DNA of 53,253 nt, taken from the NCBI RefSeq assembly GCF_947504105.1, contig NZ_CANNGP010000032.1, forward strand, positions 1 through 53,253, written 5' to 3'. The first letter of the stretch is position 1; the number at the start of each line of letters is the position of its first letter. Both the position numbers and the translations under genes were made by a program. The notes under the pieces were generated by a model. It did no database searches, was not told the DNA's origin, and worked only from the letters and a program-made list of their open reading frames with translations. This document shows positions 16,683-25,515 of this stretch, piece after piece. The DNA is from an uncultured Tateyamaria sp. (GTDB lineage: Bacteria > Pseudomonadota > Alphaproteobacteria > Rhodobacterales > Rhodobacteraceae).

Positions 16683-17711
16683 TTATCCTTCCCGTGCGCC
16701 GTAGCGGATGCGTGGATCAAGCAGCACCAGCAACAGGTCCGAAATCATCGTGCCGATGAGGGTGAGCAGCGCCACGAACATCAGCACAAATGCGGCCAGA
16801 AACTGGTCCTGCGACTTGAGTGCGGTCAGCAAGGCGGGTCCGATGGTCTGCAACCCCAGTACCACGGATACCAGAACCGACCCCGACACCATGGCAGGCA
16901 GCAGGTTTCCAATGTCGGCCACAAACGGGTTGAAGGCCATGCGCAGCGGATATTTGGTCAGCAGCTTAGCCGGGGCCAAACCCTTTGCCATCCCCGTTTC
17001 GACATAGGGTTTCGACAGCTCGTCCAGCATGTTGGCCCGCAGGCGTTGCATCATCGCAGCAGCGCCTGATGTCCCAATGACAAAGGTGGGCACGATCAGG
17101 TGCACCAGCACGCTTTGCACCTTGGCAAGTGACATCGGCTCGCCCTCGAACTCTGGTGCCATCAGGCCGCCGATGGGCAGGCCCAGATATTTGTGCCCGT
17201 AATAGAACAGGATCAGCGCCAGCAGGAAGTTTGGCGTGGCAAGGCCCAAATACCCAACAAAGGCGGTGGTGTAGTCCACCCACGTGGCCGACCGGGCGGC
17301 GGCGAGAACGCCTAGGGGCAGGGCAACAAGATAGACAAACAAGACGGCCGCAAGGTTCACCAGAACAGTCAGCCACAGCGCATCCCCGACAATGTCAGCC
17401 ACGGGCGCATCAAATTCGAACGACCAGCCAAAATCACCCTGCAACAGCCCCGAAAACCCCTGCGGGCCCGGCGCCACGCCCGCCCAGATCAGGTATTGCT
17501 CCCACAAGGGACGGTCGAGCGCGTATTCGGTGCGCAGAAATTCGGCCTTGGCGACGCCCTCGGCCTGACCGGTGGCGCGCAGTTCCGCAATCTGGTTCGA
17601 CAGGTAGTCGCCCGGCGGCAGGTTGATGATGATGAAGATTAGGATCGATACGACGATCAGGGTCAACACCATCGTCAGCAGCCGGTAGGTCGCGTAACGG
17701 ATGAACATCAT
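16683..17711 (-). CDS. oligopeptide-type ABC transporter permease (OppB/DppB/YejB family)
   Basis: A 342-residue permease with six predicted helices. RYATYRLLTMVLTLIVVSIL is the first helix, PPGDYL follows as usual in the family, and the EAA loop (YVETGMAKGLAPAKLLTKY) is near residue 235. It forms the transport channel with the second permease. It overlaps the solute-binding-protein gene by ATGA at 17708-17711. A helix-rich insertion around residues 80-100 fits the subfamily that works with large binding proteins. The substrate is not apparent. Confidence 0.92.
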   Translation of the reverse strand: MMFIRYATYRLLTMVLTLIVVSILIFIIINLPPGDYLSNQIAELRATGQAEGVAKAEFLRTEYALDRPLWEQYLIWAGVAPGPQGFSGLLQGDFGWSFEFDAPVADIVGDALWLTVLVNLAAVLFVYLVALPLGVLAAARSATWVDYTTAFVGYLGLATPNFLLALILFYYGHKYLGLPIGGLMAPEFEGEPMSLAKVQSVLVHLIVPTFVIGTSGAAAMMQRLRANMLDELSKPYVETGMAKGLAPAKLLTKYPLRMAFNPFVADIGNLLPAMVSGSVLVSVVLGLQTIGPALLTALKSQDQFLAAFVLMFVALLTLIGTMISDLLLVLLDPRIRYGAREG

Positions 17712-19633
17712 TCGCTCACCTGCGCGATCTGCTTGGCATCGGAGAAAAAGAATTCATCAACCCGGTGCACGCCGAAATGTGCGCCGGGGTCCCAGGCCCA
17801 TTTGCCTTTCTCCGGGACATTGCGCAGCCGATCGGACACGACAACCGGTTGCGGCGCTTCGCTCAGGATGCCGATGCCGAACTGGTTGTCGGCGTGAATT
17901 TTCAGCATCTCGCGCCAGATATTCCGGTGTTCTTCGGGATCTTCTGTGTTTTGCCACGCAGCACTCAGCGCCATCAGGCGCTTGCCCGCCTCCAAGTCCA
18001 CCGGCTCGCCTGCAGCACCGTGGGTCTGATAGTACTGCCCCCATTTGGGCCAGGCAAAGAACACCTGATCCGTGGGGGCAAGGTAGGTGGGCGGCGTGTT
18101 TGGTTGTGGCAGGCCGTTGTCCCAGCCAAACCAGACCGAGGCCATGGTCACACCGGAAAAGACGCGGTTGCGCAGGATGTCCCGGTCCAGCGGACGCATG
18201 ATCAGCTTGATGCCAATGTCGCGCCACGTGTCTGTGATGATGGCCAGCGCGTTTTCGACCTCTTGCCGCTCTCCGGCGGTTTCGACCACGAATTCCATGG
18301 GCCGTCCATCGGGCAAAAGGCGAATGCCGGCAGGGGTGCGCTGGTTCAGGCCCATCTGGTCCAGCATCACGTTGGCCGTGTCCGGGTCGTAGATGGCCCA
18401 TTGGGTCAGAAGCGCCGGATCAAACAGCGGGCTTTTGGCGAGCGCCGTCATGCCCCCTTCCTTGCCCAGTCCAAAATAGAGGGCACGGTTGATCATCCGC
18501 CGGTCGATGCCCAGCGACAGGGCGCGCCGGAACCGCGCATCGCGCATGACCTCGCGCCAGACGGGGTCAGCGAAATTCAGGTTGGGATAGATGGCGATCT
18601 GGCTGGCTGCACCATTGGACCACAGGTAGGTGCGGTAGGGCGCGCCATCTGCTTCGCCCTTCTTCAAGATCGACACATCGCGGAAATCCAGCCCCCGGGC
18701 CTGCAGATCGGATTCGCCTGCATTGGTCTTGGCCGCCACAAGGCCCGATCCCACGATGTCCATTTCGACCACATCGATGTAAGGCAACTGCACGCCGCGC
18801 GCGTCTATGCGGTGGAAATACGGATTGCGTACAAACAGATGCCGCATCGCCGCCCCGGTCGATGCCGGTTTCCACGGCTGCAAGGTCGGCAATTCGTGAT
18901 TGTCGAACTTGTACATGTTGTCGAGCTTGTTGTGCAGCGGGGCCCAGCTGCGCACGCGCTTCTTGTCAATCATCTCCTCCATCGCGTCCTTGGTGTTGAA
19001 GGCGACGTGGAACTGTTTGAGGTAGTGGGCGGGTCGGTAGATGAATGTCGGGCTGGCCTGTGCCAACGCTTCCAGAAAGTTCGGATTCGGATGTGGGAAT
19101 TCGACAACGACGGTCACCTCGTCCGGGAACCGCATCGTCGCAATCTGATCGCCCATGCGCATGATTTCGGGCGGACCATTCGGGCTCAGTTCCGCGTTCT
19201 GCGCGACGTGTTTCCACCAGTATTCGAAATCGGCCGAGGTAAAGGGCACTCCATCCGACCAGCGATGGCCGGGTCGCAGATGCAGTGTGAAAATGCGCCC
19301 TTCCTCCACCTCGACATCGCGCAGGATGTCGGGCTTCAGCTGGTAATTGTGGTCATATCCCACCAGCCGGGCATAGCCGTACACCACCATCTGGCGCACG
19401 TCCTTGGTTCGTGTGACCATGGTGCGCAATGTGCCGCCCTGTTTGCCGAATGCACGCCCCTTGGCCTCAAGATCGACGATCAGCGGCGTGTTCGGAATAC
19501 GGTCCACGGCGGCGTCCATCTGTCCTTTCTTCACCTCAGGTGCCCAGAATTCACTTTCCTGAACAACTGGCTGGGCCAGAGCGGGCAAGGCCATCACACC
19601 TGCAACGACGAGGGCTGTTAAACGGTCAAACAT
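17708..19633 (-). CDS. ABC transporter solute-binding protein, SBP_bac_5 family, 641 aa
   Basis: A large periplasmic binding protein with signal peptide (residues 1-20, ALAQP) and the family 5 fold used for peptides, opines, oligosaccharides and nickel. The family signature region is LHLRPGHRWSDGVPFTSADF near 150, with RFRRALSLGIDRRMINRAL later. At 641 residues it is longer than DppA (535) and closer to YejA-size proteins. ATG 19633 is chosen because it opens the signal peptide and overlaps the ATPase stop by 8 bases; a much longer frame to 19918 would run into the ATPase gene. The mandelate-racemase-like enzyme in the same operon suggests a sugar-acid or hydroxy-acid cargo rather than peptide, but this is inference. 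Confidence 0.92.
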   Translation of the reverse strand: MFDRLTALVVAGVMALPALAQPVVQESEFWAPEVKKGQMDAAVDRIPNTPLIVDLEAKGRAFGKQGGTLRTMVTRTKDVRQMVVYGYARLVGYDHNYQLKPDILRDVEVEEGRIFTLHLRPGHRWSDGVPFTSADFEYWWKHVAQNAELSPNGPPEIMRMGDQIATMRFPDEVTVVVEFPHPNPNFLEALAQASPTFIYRPAHYLKQFHVAFNTKDAMEEMIDKKRVRSWAPLHNKLDNMYKFDNHELPTLQPWKPASTGAAMRHLFVRNPYFHRIDARGVQLPYIDVVEMDIVGSGLVAAKTNAGESDLQARGLDFRDVSILKKGEADGAPYRTYLWSNGAASQIAIYPNLNFADPVWREVMRDARFRRALSLGIDRRMINRALYFGLGKEGGMTALAKSPLFDPALLTQWAIYDPDTANVMLDQMGLNQRTPAGIRLLPDGRPMEFVVETAGERQEVENALAIITDTWRDIGIKLIMRPLDRDILRNRVFSGVTMASVWFGWDNGLPQPNTPPTYLAPTDQVFFAWPKWGQYYQTHGAAGEPVDLEAGKRLMALSAAWQNTEDPEEHRNIWREMLKIHADNQFGIGILSEAPQPVVVSDRLRNVPEKGKWAWDPGAHFGVHRVDEFFFSDAKQIAQVSE

Positions 19634-21395
19634 GGCAGCGCACCTTGTGTCCGGGTTCAATCTGGATGAGATCGGGTGCCTCAAGCCCCTCAAAGCGGAA
19701 CATGTCCGGCCAACTCGCAGGCGACCCCGCTCCACGCGACACCTCGGCCAGATCAATAGGGCGGTGCACATCCGGCTCGGGCTGCGCGGCGATAAGGGCC
19801 TTGGTGTAGGGATGGCGCGGGTTGTAGAACAGGGTCTGCGGCGGGGCCTGCTCGACAACAACACCCTGACGCATGACGGCCACCTCGTCTGCAATCCTCG
19901 CAACAACGGCCAGATCATGGCTGATAAACAGATAGCTCAACCCCATTCCGTCCCGTATGCGCTCCAACAAGCTTAGGATTTGCTCCTGTACCGACACATC
20001 AAGGGCCGAGGTAGGCTCGTCACAAACCAGCAACACCGGGTCCAGGGTCAGCGCGCGGGCGATCGATAACCTTTGGCGTTGCCCCCCGGAAAAGGCGTGC
20101 GGGTAGCGCATCAGCATATCGGGGTTCAGCCCCACCCAGCGCAGCATTTCTGCAGCCTTGTCGCGGCGGGCCATCCGGTTGCCGATGCGGTGAATTTCCA
20201 TCGGCTCGGTCAACGCTTCCTGCACGCGCATGCGTGGGGACAGGGACGAGTAGGGGTCCTGAAACACCATCTGCGCCTGCCGCTGAAAGGCAACTTTGTC
20301 GGATCGGCTCAGCGCGTTGACGCAGATAGGATCGGCGCCCGGCTCGGGACGAAACAGCACTTCCGACCCCTGATCCGGCACTTCAGCGCCCAGGGCAATG
20401 CGGGCGCACGTTGTCTTGCCGGATCCACTTTCGCCCACAACGGCCAACGTTTTGCCGCGCGGCAGTTTCAGGGACACGTCGCGGCAGGCATGCACCAGTT
20501 TATTTTCGCGCCAGCCACCGGCGCGCACCGAATAGGTCTTGGATACATTGTTCAATTCAAGGATCAGATCGTCGTCCGGCAAAGGGTCCGCCGGCTGGGG
20601 GTCTTTGGGGATCATCGGTGCGGCGGCAAACAGCTTTTGGGTGTACCCGTGCCCCGGGTCACCCAGAACCACCGGAGCAGGACCACTTTCCATCATGTGA
20701 CCCTTGTTCATCACGACAACGCTGTCGGCCATGTTGGCGACGACACCCAGATCATGGGTGACAAGGATCATCGCCATGCCTGTGTCGCGCTGCAAATCCT
20801 TCATCAGGCCCAGAACCTGCGCCTGCGTGGTCACGTCCAGCGCAGTGGTGGGCTCGTCCGCGATCAGCAGATCGGGCTTGGCCACCATCGCCATGGCGAT
20901 CATCGCGCGCTGCCGCATCCCGCCTGACATCTCGAACGGATAGGCGCGGAAGGCCCGCTCGGGGTCCGCGAACCCGACGCGTTCGAATGTTGCCAGCACA
21001 TCACGCTTGGCCTCGGCCGTCGACAGGTTGCGGTGCAGGGTCAGAACCTCGGACACCTGGTTTCCAATGCGATGCAGGGGCGACAGCGAACGCATCGGTT
21101 CCTGAAAGATCATCGAAATGCGGTCGCCGCGGATATCGCGTATCTGGCGGGTCGGAAGGGTCAACAGATCGGTGCACGCTCCGCCCTCGCCGAACATCAC
21201 CGATCCCTGACGCAATTGCGCTGTCTTGGGCAGGATGCGCAAAACCGACCGGCAGGTTAGTGTCTTGCCGGATCCGCTCTCGCCCACCAGCGCGAGCGTT
21301 TCACCGCATGCAACCGAAAAGTTGACCCCTGCCACGACCGGCGGGGCCGAGCCAAAGCCGATCGACAGATTCTTCACTTCCAGAAGCGGGGCCAT
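19626..21395 (-). CDS. fused double-ATPase of an oligopeptide-type ABC transporter
   Basis: The protein (589 aa) joins a DppD-like and a DppF-like ATPase, as in YejF. Each half has a Walker A GESGSGKT (near residues 37 and 315), a signature ([12 protein letters not shown] and [12 protein letters not shown]) and a Walker B ([12 protein letters not shown] and [12 protein letters not shown]), with an intact switch histidine in each. One polypeptide therefore powers the permease pair. It is the first gene of the operon (ATPase, binding protein, two permeases, racemase-like enzyme). ATG 21395 follows an AAGGA site. Promoters for this gene and the divergent methyltransferase share 21396-21538. Confidence 0.93.
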   Translation of the reverse strand: MAPLLEVKNLSIGFGSAPPVVAGVNFSVACGETLALVGESGSGKTLTCRSVLRILPKTAQLRQGSVMFGEGGACTDLLTLPTRQIRDIRGDRISMIFQEPMRSLSPLHRIGNQVSEVLTLHRNLSTAEAKRDVLATFERVGFADPERAFRAYPFEMSGGMRQRAMIAMAMVAKPDLLIADEPTTALDVTTQAQVLGLMKDLQRDTGMAMILVTHDLGVVANMADSVVVMNKGHMMESGPAPVVLGDPGHGYTQKLFAAAPMIPKDPQPADPLPDDDLILELNNVSKTYSVRAGGWRENKLVHACRDVSLKLPRGKTLAVVGESGSGKTTCARIALGAEVPDQGSEVLFRPEPGADPICVNALSRSDKVAFQRQAQMVFQDPYSSLSPRMRVQEALTEPMEIHRIGNRMARRDKAAEMLRWVGLNPDMLMRYPHAFSGGQRQRLSIARALTLDPVLLVCDEPTSALDVSVQEQILSLLERIRDGMGLSYLFISHDLAVVARIADEVAVMRQGVVVEQAPPQTLFYNPRHPYTKALIAAQPEPDVHRPIDLAEVSRGAGSPASWPDMFRFEGLEAPDLIQIEPGHKVRCHV

Positions 21396-21538
21396 TCACG
21401 GTCCTTTTTTTTGCGCGCGGGTCTTGAAATCAGTCAACCCGATTCCATCCGTCACGTCCATACACGGGAAAGTCGCGCAAATGTGCTACCGCTTCATCAC
21501 TTTTTGCCCCATCTAGAGCAAAAGCAAAGGAAATGATC

Positions 21539-22036
21539 ATGCGACAAAGCCGCCTTGACCTGTTTGTCGACCGTATGGTGTCCCAACGGGCCTGTCTGGA
21601 TCACGCAGCCAAAGTCATCGCAGGCATCGAGGGGCCGGTGTTCGAGCTTGGCCTGGGCAATGGGCGTACGTACCACCACATGCGGCATATCATGCCTGAT
21701 CGTGACATCTTTGTGTTCGAGCGAGCTGTGGCCTCGCATCCTGACAGCACGCCGCTCGATGACAGGGTTCTGCTTGGTGATGTCTTTGAGACCTTGCCAC
21801 AGGCCCTTGCCCGCTTCGGCGCAACGGCGGTTTTGATCCACGCGGACCTTGGCGGTCACAACGCGCAAAAGAACGACCTTTTTGCGCAGAAAGTGTCGCC
21901 CGTCATTGCGCCGCTGCTGGCAGTCGGTGGTTTGATGGTGTCATCAGACCGGATGTATTTTGATAATCTGGTCGCGCAGCCGTTGCCGGATGGTGCAGTT
22001 CCTGGGCGCTGTTTCATCTACCGGCGCGACAGCTAG
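21539..22036 (+). CDS. small SAM-dependent methyltransferase, second family member
   Basis: A 165-residue protein of the same small methyltransferase family as the one at 3215-3694. FELGLGNGRTYHHMR matches the paralog's MGLGNGRTYDHLR, and both continue with a DR-x-I strand and a similar SP-x-IA segment (SPVIAPLL; SPLIATVM in the other). ATG 21539 is preferred because AAAGGA (21526-21531) sits 7 bases upstream; the ATG at 21533 would be too close. It is apparently monocistronic and divergent from the ABC operon. Substrate unknown. Its independence from the glycosyltransferase operon suggests that the family's substrate may be general rather than tied to that pathway. Confidence 0.8.
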   Translation: MRQSRLDLFVDRMVSQRACLDHAAKVIAGIEGPVFELGLGNGRTYHHMRHIMPDRDIFVFERAVASHPDSTPLDDRVLLGDVFETLPQALARFGATAVLIHADLGGHNAQKNDLFAQKVSPVIAPLLAVGGLMVSSDRMYFDNLVAQPLPDGAVPGRCFIYRRDS

Positions 22037-22060
22037 GCAACCGGCGACCCGGTCGATAAC

Positions 22061-22076
22061 GGCCCTTCGGGGAGAG
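22061..22076. repeat. short intergenic repeat, copy 1
   Basis: GGCCCTTCGGGGAG (22061-22074) followed by an A/T-rich tail lies between the methyltransferase and the beta-oxidation operon. The same core recurs at 29240-29253, upstream of rpe. Similar palindromic cores are common between genes in Roseobacter genomes; here only two copies are present. Confidence 0.45.
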
Positions 22077-22221
22077 TTTATCCAGCAAGATGAAGAGCGG
22101 ATCAGCGCCAAGTGACGTTGCGGCGTGTTTTGAATCGCTTGCCCTTTTTCTGTGCACGCCTAGGCTGAATGATGTGTGGGGCTGAGGGCCCCGCGCGTAT
22201 TTCAAAACCGGCGGAGGACCC

Positions 22222-24312
22222 ATGAGCGACAAGATTGCCTATTCCAGAGAAGGCGACATCGCCATCCTGACGGTCCGGAACCCGCCCGTGAACGCGCTGA
22301 GCCATGCTGTGCGTCAGGGCTTGTCGGATGGCATGGACCAGGCCGAGGCCGATGATGGCGTGCGGGCCGTGCTGATCGTGGGCGAGGGGCGCGCGTTCTT
22401 CGCCGGGGCTGACATCACCGAATTTGGCAAGCCCCCGCTTGAGCCGCACCTGCCCGATCTCATCAACCGGATCGAAGCGTCGCCGCTTCTTGTTGTGGCC
22501 TCCATGCACGGCGTCAGCCTGGGCGGTGGGCTTGAGGTGGCGCTCGGCTGTCACTACCGCATCTCCGTGCCCTCAGCCAAGGTGGGCTTGCCCGAGGTGC
22601 ATCTGGGTTTGATCCCCGGCGCGGGCGGCACGCAACGCCTGCCGCGCCTGACGGGTGTTGAAGCAGCCTTGGACGTCATGACCACTGGCCGCCATATCGG
22701 CGCGGGCAAGGCGCACGAGCTGGGCATCATCGACGTGATCAAGGACGGCGATCCAAAGGCCAACGGCATCGCTTATGCGCGGCAGCTTTTGGAAGAGGGT
22801 GTCAGCCGCCGCCCGGTGTCAGAAATGGATCCACCGGCTCCTATCGATTGGGATGCGGCATTCGATACGATCCTTGCCAAGGGCAGGGGCCAGATTTCGC
22901 CCGCGTGGTGCGTGCGTGCCGTGCAGGCGGCTGTCGAAAAGCCCTTTGCCGAAGGGCTGAAGGCCGAGCGCCAGATTTTCTACGACCTGATGCAGACGGA
23001 TCAGCGGCAGGGCATGATCCACTCGTTCTTCTCGGAACGGGCGGTGGGCAACCTGCCAGAATTGAAGGACGTCAACCCGCGGGGCATCCAGCACATCGGT
23101 GTGATCGGCGGTGGCACGATGGGCGCGGGCATTGCCACTGCGGCGTTGTTGGCGGGTCTGGAAGTCACCATGCTGGAAATGAGCGCCGAGGCAGGACAGG
23201 CCGCGCGCGACCGCATCGAACGCAACCTGTCCGGGGCCGTCAAACGGGGCAGGATCACGCCAAAGCAACACGACCAGATTCTGACCCACACGCTTGTGGT
23301 CGTGACCAATTACGACAAGCTGCAGGACGTCGATCTGGTGATCGAGGCCGTGTTCGAAGACATGGAGGTCAAGAAAAAGGTCTTTGCCGAGTTGGACCGC
23401 GTCTGCAAACCCGGGGCTATCCTCGCCTCCAACACGTCGTATCTGAACATTGATGAAATCGCAGCGACAACTTCGCGCCCCTCTGATGTGCTGGGTCTCC
23501 ACTTTTTTTCCCCCGCGCATGTCATGAAACTGCTTGAGGTTGTCGTGGGGGACAAAACCGCACCCGACGTAACAGCCACGGGCTTCGCGCTGGGCAAGAT
23601 GCTGGGCAAGATCAGCGTGCGCGCGGGCGTCTGCGACGGCTTCATCGGCAACCGCATCCTCGCCACTTACCGCACGGCTGCCGACCAGATGATCCTCGAC
23701 GGTGCCTCGCCCTACGAGATCGACAACGCCCTTGAGGACTTTGGCTTTGCCATGGGCCCCTTCGCCGTGGCCGACCTTGCCGGGCTCGACATTGGCTGGG
23801 CCGTACGCAAACGCAAACGGGCCGAAGGCAACGTTCCCAAACGTGACGCCACCTATGCTGACACGCTCTGCGAACAGGGCCATTTCGGTCAGAAAACGGG
23901 CAAGGGGTATTATGACTACGCCGCTGGCCCGAAGGCGCGTGTGCCCAACCCCGACGTGCTGCCGATGATCGAAGCTGACCGTGCACGGCTGGGCATCACG
24001 CCCCGTGCCTTTACCCACGAAGAAATCGTGCGCCGCTACATGGCCGCCATGGTGAACGAGAGCGCAAAGGTCGTGGGCGAGGGCATCGCGCGCCGTCCCC
24101 TCGACGTGGATATGACACTGCTCTTTGGCTACGGCTTCCCGCGCTACCGGGGCGGCCCGCTCAAATGGGCGGACATCGTCGGGCTCGAACCACTCCTCAA
24201 CGACATCAAATCCTATGCCGCAGAAGATCCCGACTTCTGGGCACCCGCACCGCTGCTCGAACAGCTGGTGGCGGAAAACAAAACCTTCGATGACCTGAAC
24301 AAAAAGGGCTGA
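22222..24312 (+). CDS. bifunctional enoyl-CoA hydratase / 3-hydroxyacyl-CoA dehydrogenase
   Basis: A 696-residue beta-oxidation enzyme with the hydratase domain first and the dehydrogenase domains second, the peroxisomal-multifunctional layout. In the hydratase part, FFAGADI, GGGLEVALG and GLPEVHLGLIPGAGGTQR hold the oxyanion hole and both catalytic glutamates. The NAD site is IGVIGGGTMGAGIA near 290, and HFFSPAHVM near 430 holds the catalytic histidine. It hydrates trans-2-enoyl-CoA and oxidises the resulting L-3-hydroxyacyl-CoA. It is first in an operon with two acyl-CoA dehydrogenases, a thioesterase and an acyl-CoA synthetase; a GGAGGA site precedes ATG 22222. No thiolase is in the window. 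Confidence 0.95.
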   Translation: MSDKIAYSREGDIAILTVRNPPVNALSHAVRQGLSDGMDQAEADDGVRAVLIVGEGRAFFAGADITEFGKPPLEPHLPDLINRIEASPLLVVASMHGVSLGGGLEVALGCHYRISVPSAKVGLPEVHLGLIPGAGGTQRLPRLTGVEAALDVMTTGRHIGAGKAHELGIIDVIKDGDPKANGIAYARQLLEEGVSRRPVSEMDPPAPIDWDAAFDTILAKGRGQISPAWCVRAVQAAVEKPFAEGLKAERQIFYDLMQTDQRQGMIHSFFSERAVGNLPELKDVNPRGIQHIGVIGGGTMGAGIATAALLAGLEVTMLEMSAEAGQAARDRIERNLSGAVKRGRITPKQHDQILTHTLVVVTNYDKLQDVDLVIEAVFEDMEVKKKVFAELDRVCKPGAILASNTSYLNIDEIAATTSRPSDVLGLHFFSPAHVMKLLEVVVGDKTAPDVTATGFALGKMLGKISVRAGVCDGFIGNRILATYRTAADQMILDGASPYEIDNALEDFGFAMGPFAVADLAGLDIGWAVRKRKRAEGNVPKRDATYADTLCEQGHFGQKTGKGYYDYAAGPKARVPNPDVLPMIEADRARLGITPRAFTHEEIVRRYMAAMVNESAKVVGEGIARRPLDVDMTLLFGYGFPRYRGGPLKWADIVGLEPLLNDIKSYAAEDPDFWAPAPLLEQLVAENKTFDDLNKKG

Positions 24313-24315
24313 GAT

Positions 24316-25515
24316 ATGGACCTGAGCTATTCCCCCGAAGAACTGGCGTTCCAGGAAGAGATCCGCACATTCCTGCAGAACGATCTTCCGAAAGACATCG
24401 CCGAAAAGGTCCGGCTTGATGGCGACCTGACCAAGGATGACATGGAACGCTGGCACGCAATCCTGAATGCGCGCGGCTGGCTGGCGCAGAACTGGCCCAA
24501 GGAATTTGGCGGCGCGGAATGGCCGGCGGTGCAACGGCACATCTATGACACCGAGGCCGCCGCTGCCCACGCCCCCCGCATCGTCCCCTTTGGCTTTTCG
24601 ATGCTTGGCCCCGTCCTGCAGAAATTCGGGTCCAAGGAACAGCAAGACCACTGGCTACCGCGCATGCTCGACGGCACTGACTGGTGGTGCCAGGGCTACT
24701 CCGAACCGGGCGCGGGCTCCGACCTCGCATCGTTGAAAACGAAGGCTGTGCGGGATGGCGACCACTATATCGTCAACGGGCAAAAGACGTGGACGACCCT
24801 GGGTCAGTTCGCCAACATGATCTTCTGCCTTGTCCGGACTGATTCGGATGCCAAGCAGCAGGAAGGGATAAGCTTCCTGCTGATCGACATGGATACGCCG
24901 GGCGTTGAAGTACGGCCGATCATCTTGCTGGATGGCTGTCACGAGGTGAACGAGGTCTGGTTCACGGACGTCAAAGTGCCCGTGGAAAACCTCGTGGGCG
25001 AGGAAAACAAGGGCTGGACCTACGCCAAATACCTGCTCACGCACGAACGCACCGGCTTGGGCGGCGTCGGCTCAAGCGAGGCAGGGCTGAAAGCAGTTAA
25101 ACGCATCGCCAAGGCGGCAAATCACAACGGCAAGCCGCTGATCGAAAACCCGCACTTCGCCGCCCGCGTCGCGCAGGTGGAAATTGACCTGCGCGCCATG
25201 GCCACGACCAACCTGCGCATCATCTCGAAAGCAGCAGCCGGAGAGGCACCGGGGCTGGAAGCGTCCATGCTCAAGGTCAAAGGGTCGATTCTGCGCCAGG
25301 AAATCAACGACCTCGCACGTCGCGCCGTTGGTCCTTACGCCATGCCTTTTGCATCCGAAGCGGTCGAAGGGGCCAATGACCGTATCCCGGACCCGCTCGA
25401 TGCAGGGCCGGTGGCAGGCCAGTATTTCAATAATCGCAAGCTTTCGATCTTCGGCGGATCCAACGAAATCCAGCGCGGTATCATCGCCAAAGTGACCATG
25501 AGCGGAGGCGCGTAA
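24316..25515 (+). CDS. acyl-CoA dehydrogenase, larger member of a pair
   Basis: A 399-residue flavoenzyme of the acyl-CoA dehydrogenase family. QGYSEPGAGSDLASLKTKAV and VNGQKTWTTL are the FAD/substrate segments of the middle domain, and the C-terminus has IFGGSNEIQRGIIAK. It starts 3 bases after the upstream stop and overlaps the next dehydrogenase by one base (TAATG). Adjacent genes of about 400 and 350 residues are typical of heterotetrameric dehydrogenases acting on bulky CoA esters such as steroid side chains. That assembly is inferred from gene arrangement only. Confidence 0.92.
   Translation: MDLSYSPEELAFQEEIRTFLQNDLPKDIAEKVRLDGDLTKDDMERWHAILNARGWLAQNWPKEFGGAEWPAVQRHIYDTEAAAAHAPRIVPFGFSMLGPVLQKFGSKEQQDHWLPRMLDGTDWWCQGYSEPGAGSDLASLKTKAVRDGDHYIVNGQKTWTTLGQFANMIFCLVRTDSDAKQQEGISFLLIDMDTPGVEVRPIILLDGCHEVNEVWFTDVKVPVENLVGEENKGWTYAKYLLTHERTGLGGVGSSEAGLKAVKRIAKAANHNGKPLIENPHFAARVAQVEIDLRAMATTNLRIISKAAAGEAPGLEASMLKVKGSILRQEINDLARRAVGPYAMPFASEAVEGANDRIPDPLDAGPVAGQYFNNRKLSIFGGSNEIQRGIIAKVTMSGGA

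Noticed and set aside
17765-19621. 618-codon open frame antisense to the ABC solute-binding protein
   Set aside because: It is the mirror of a clear SBP_bac_5 gene in GC-rich DNA; its translation is rich in His, Gly and Arg and has no family features.
22819-24651. 610-codon open frame antisense to the hydratase/dehydrogenase
   Set aside because: It lies opposite a well-supported enzyme gene, with no ribosome binding site or recognisable domain.
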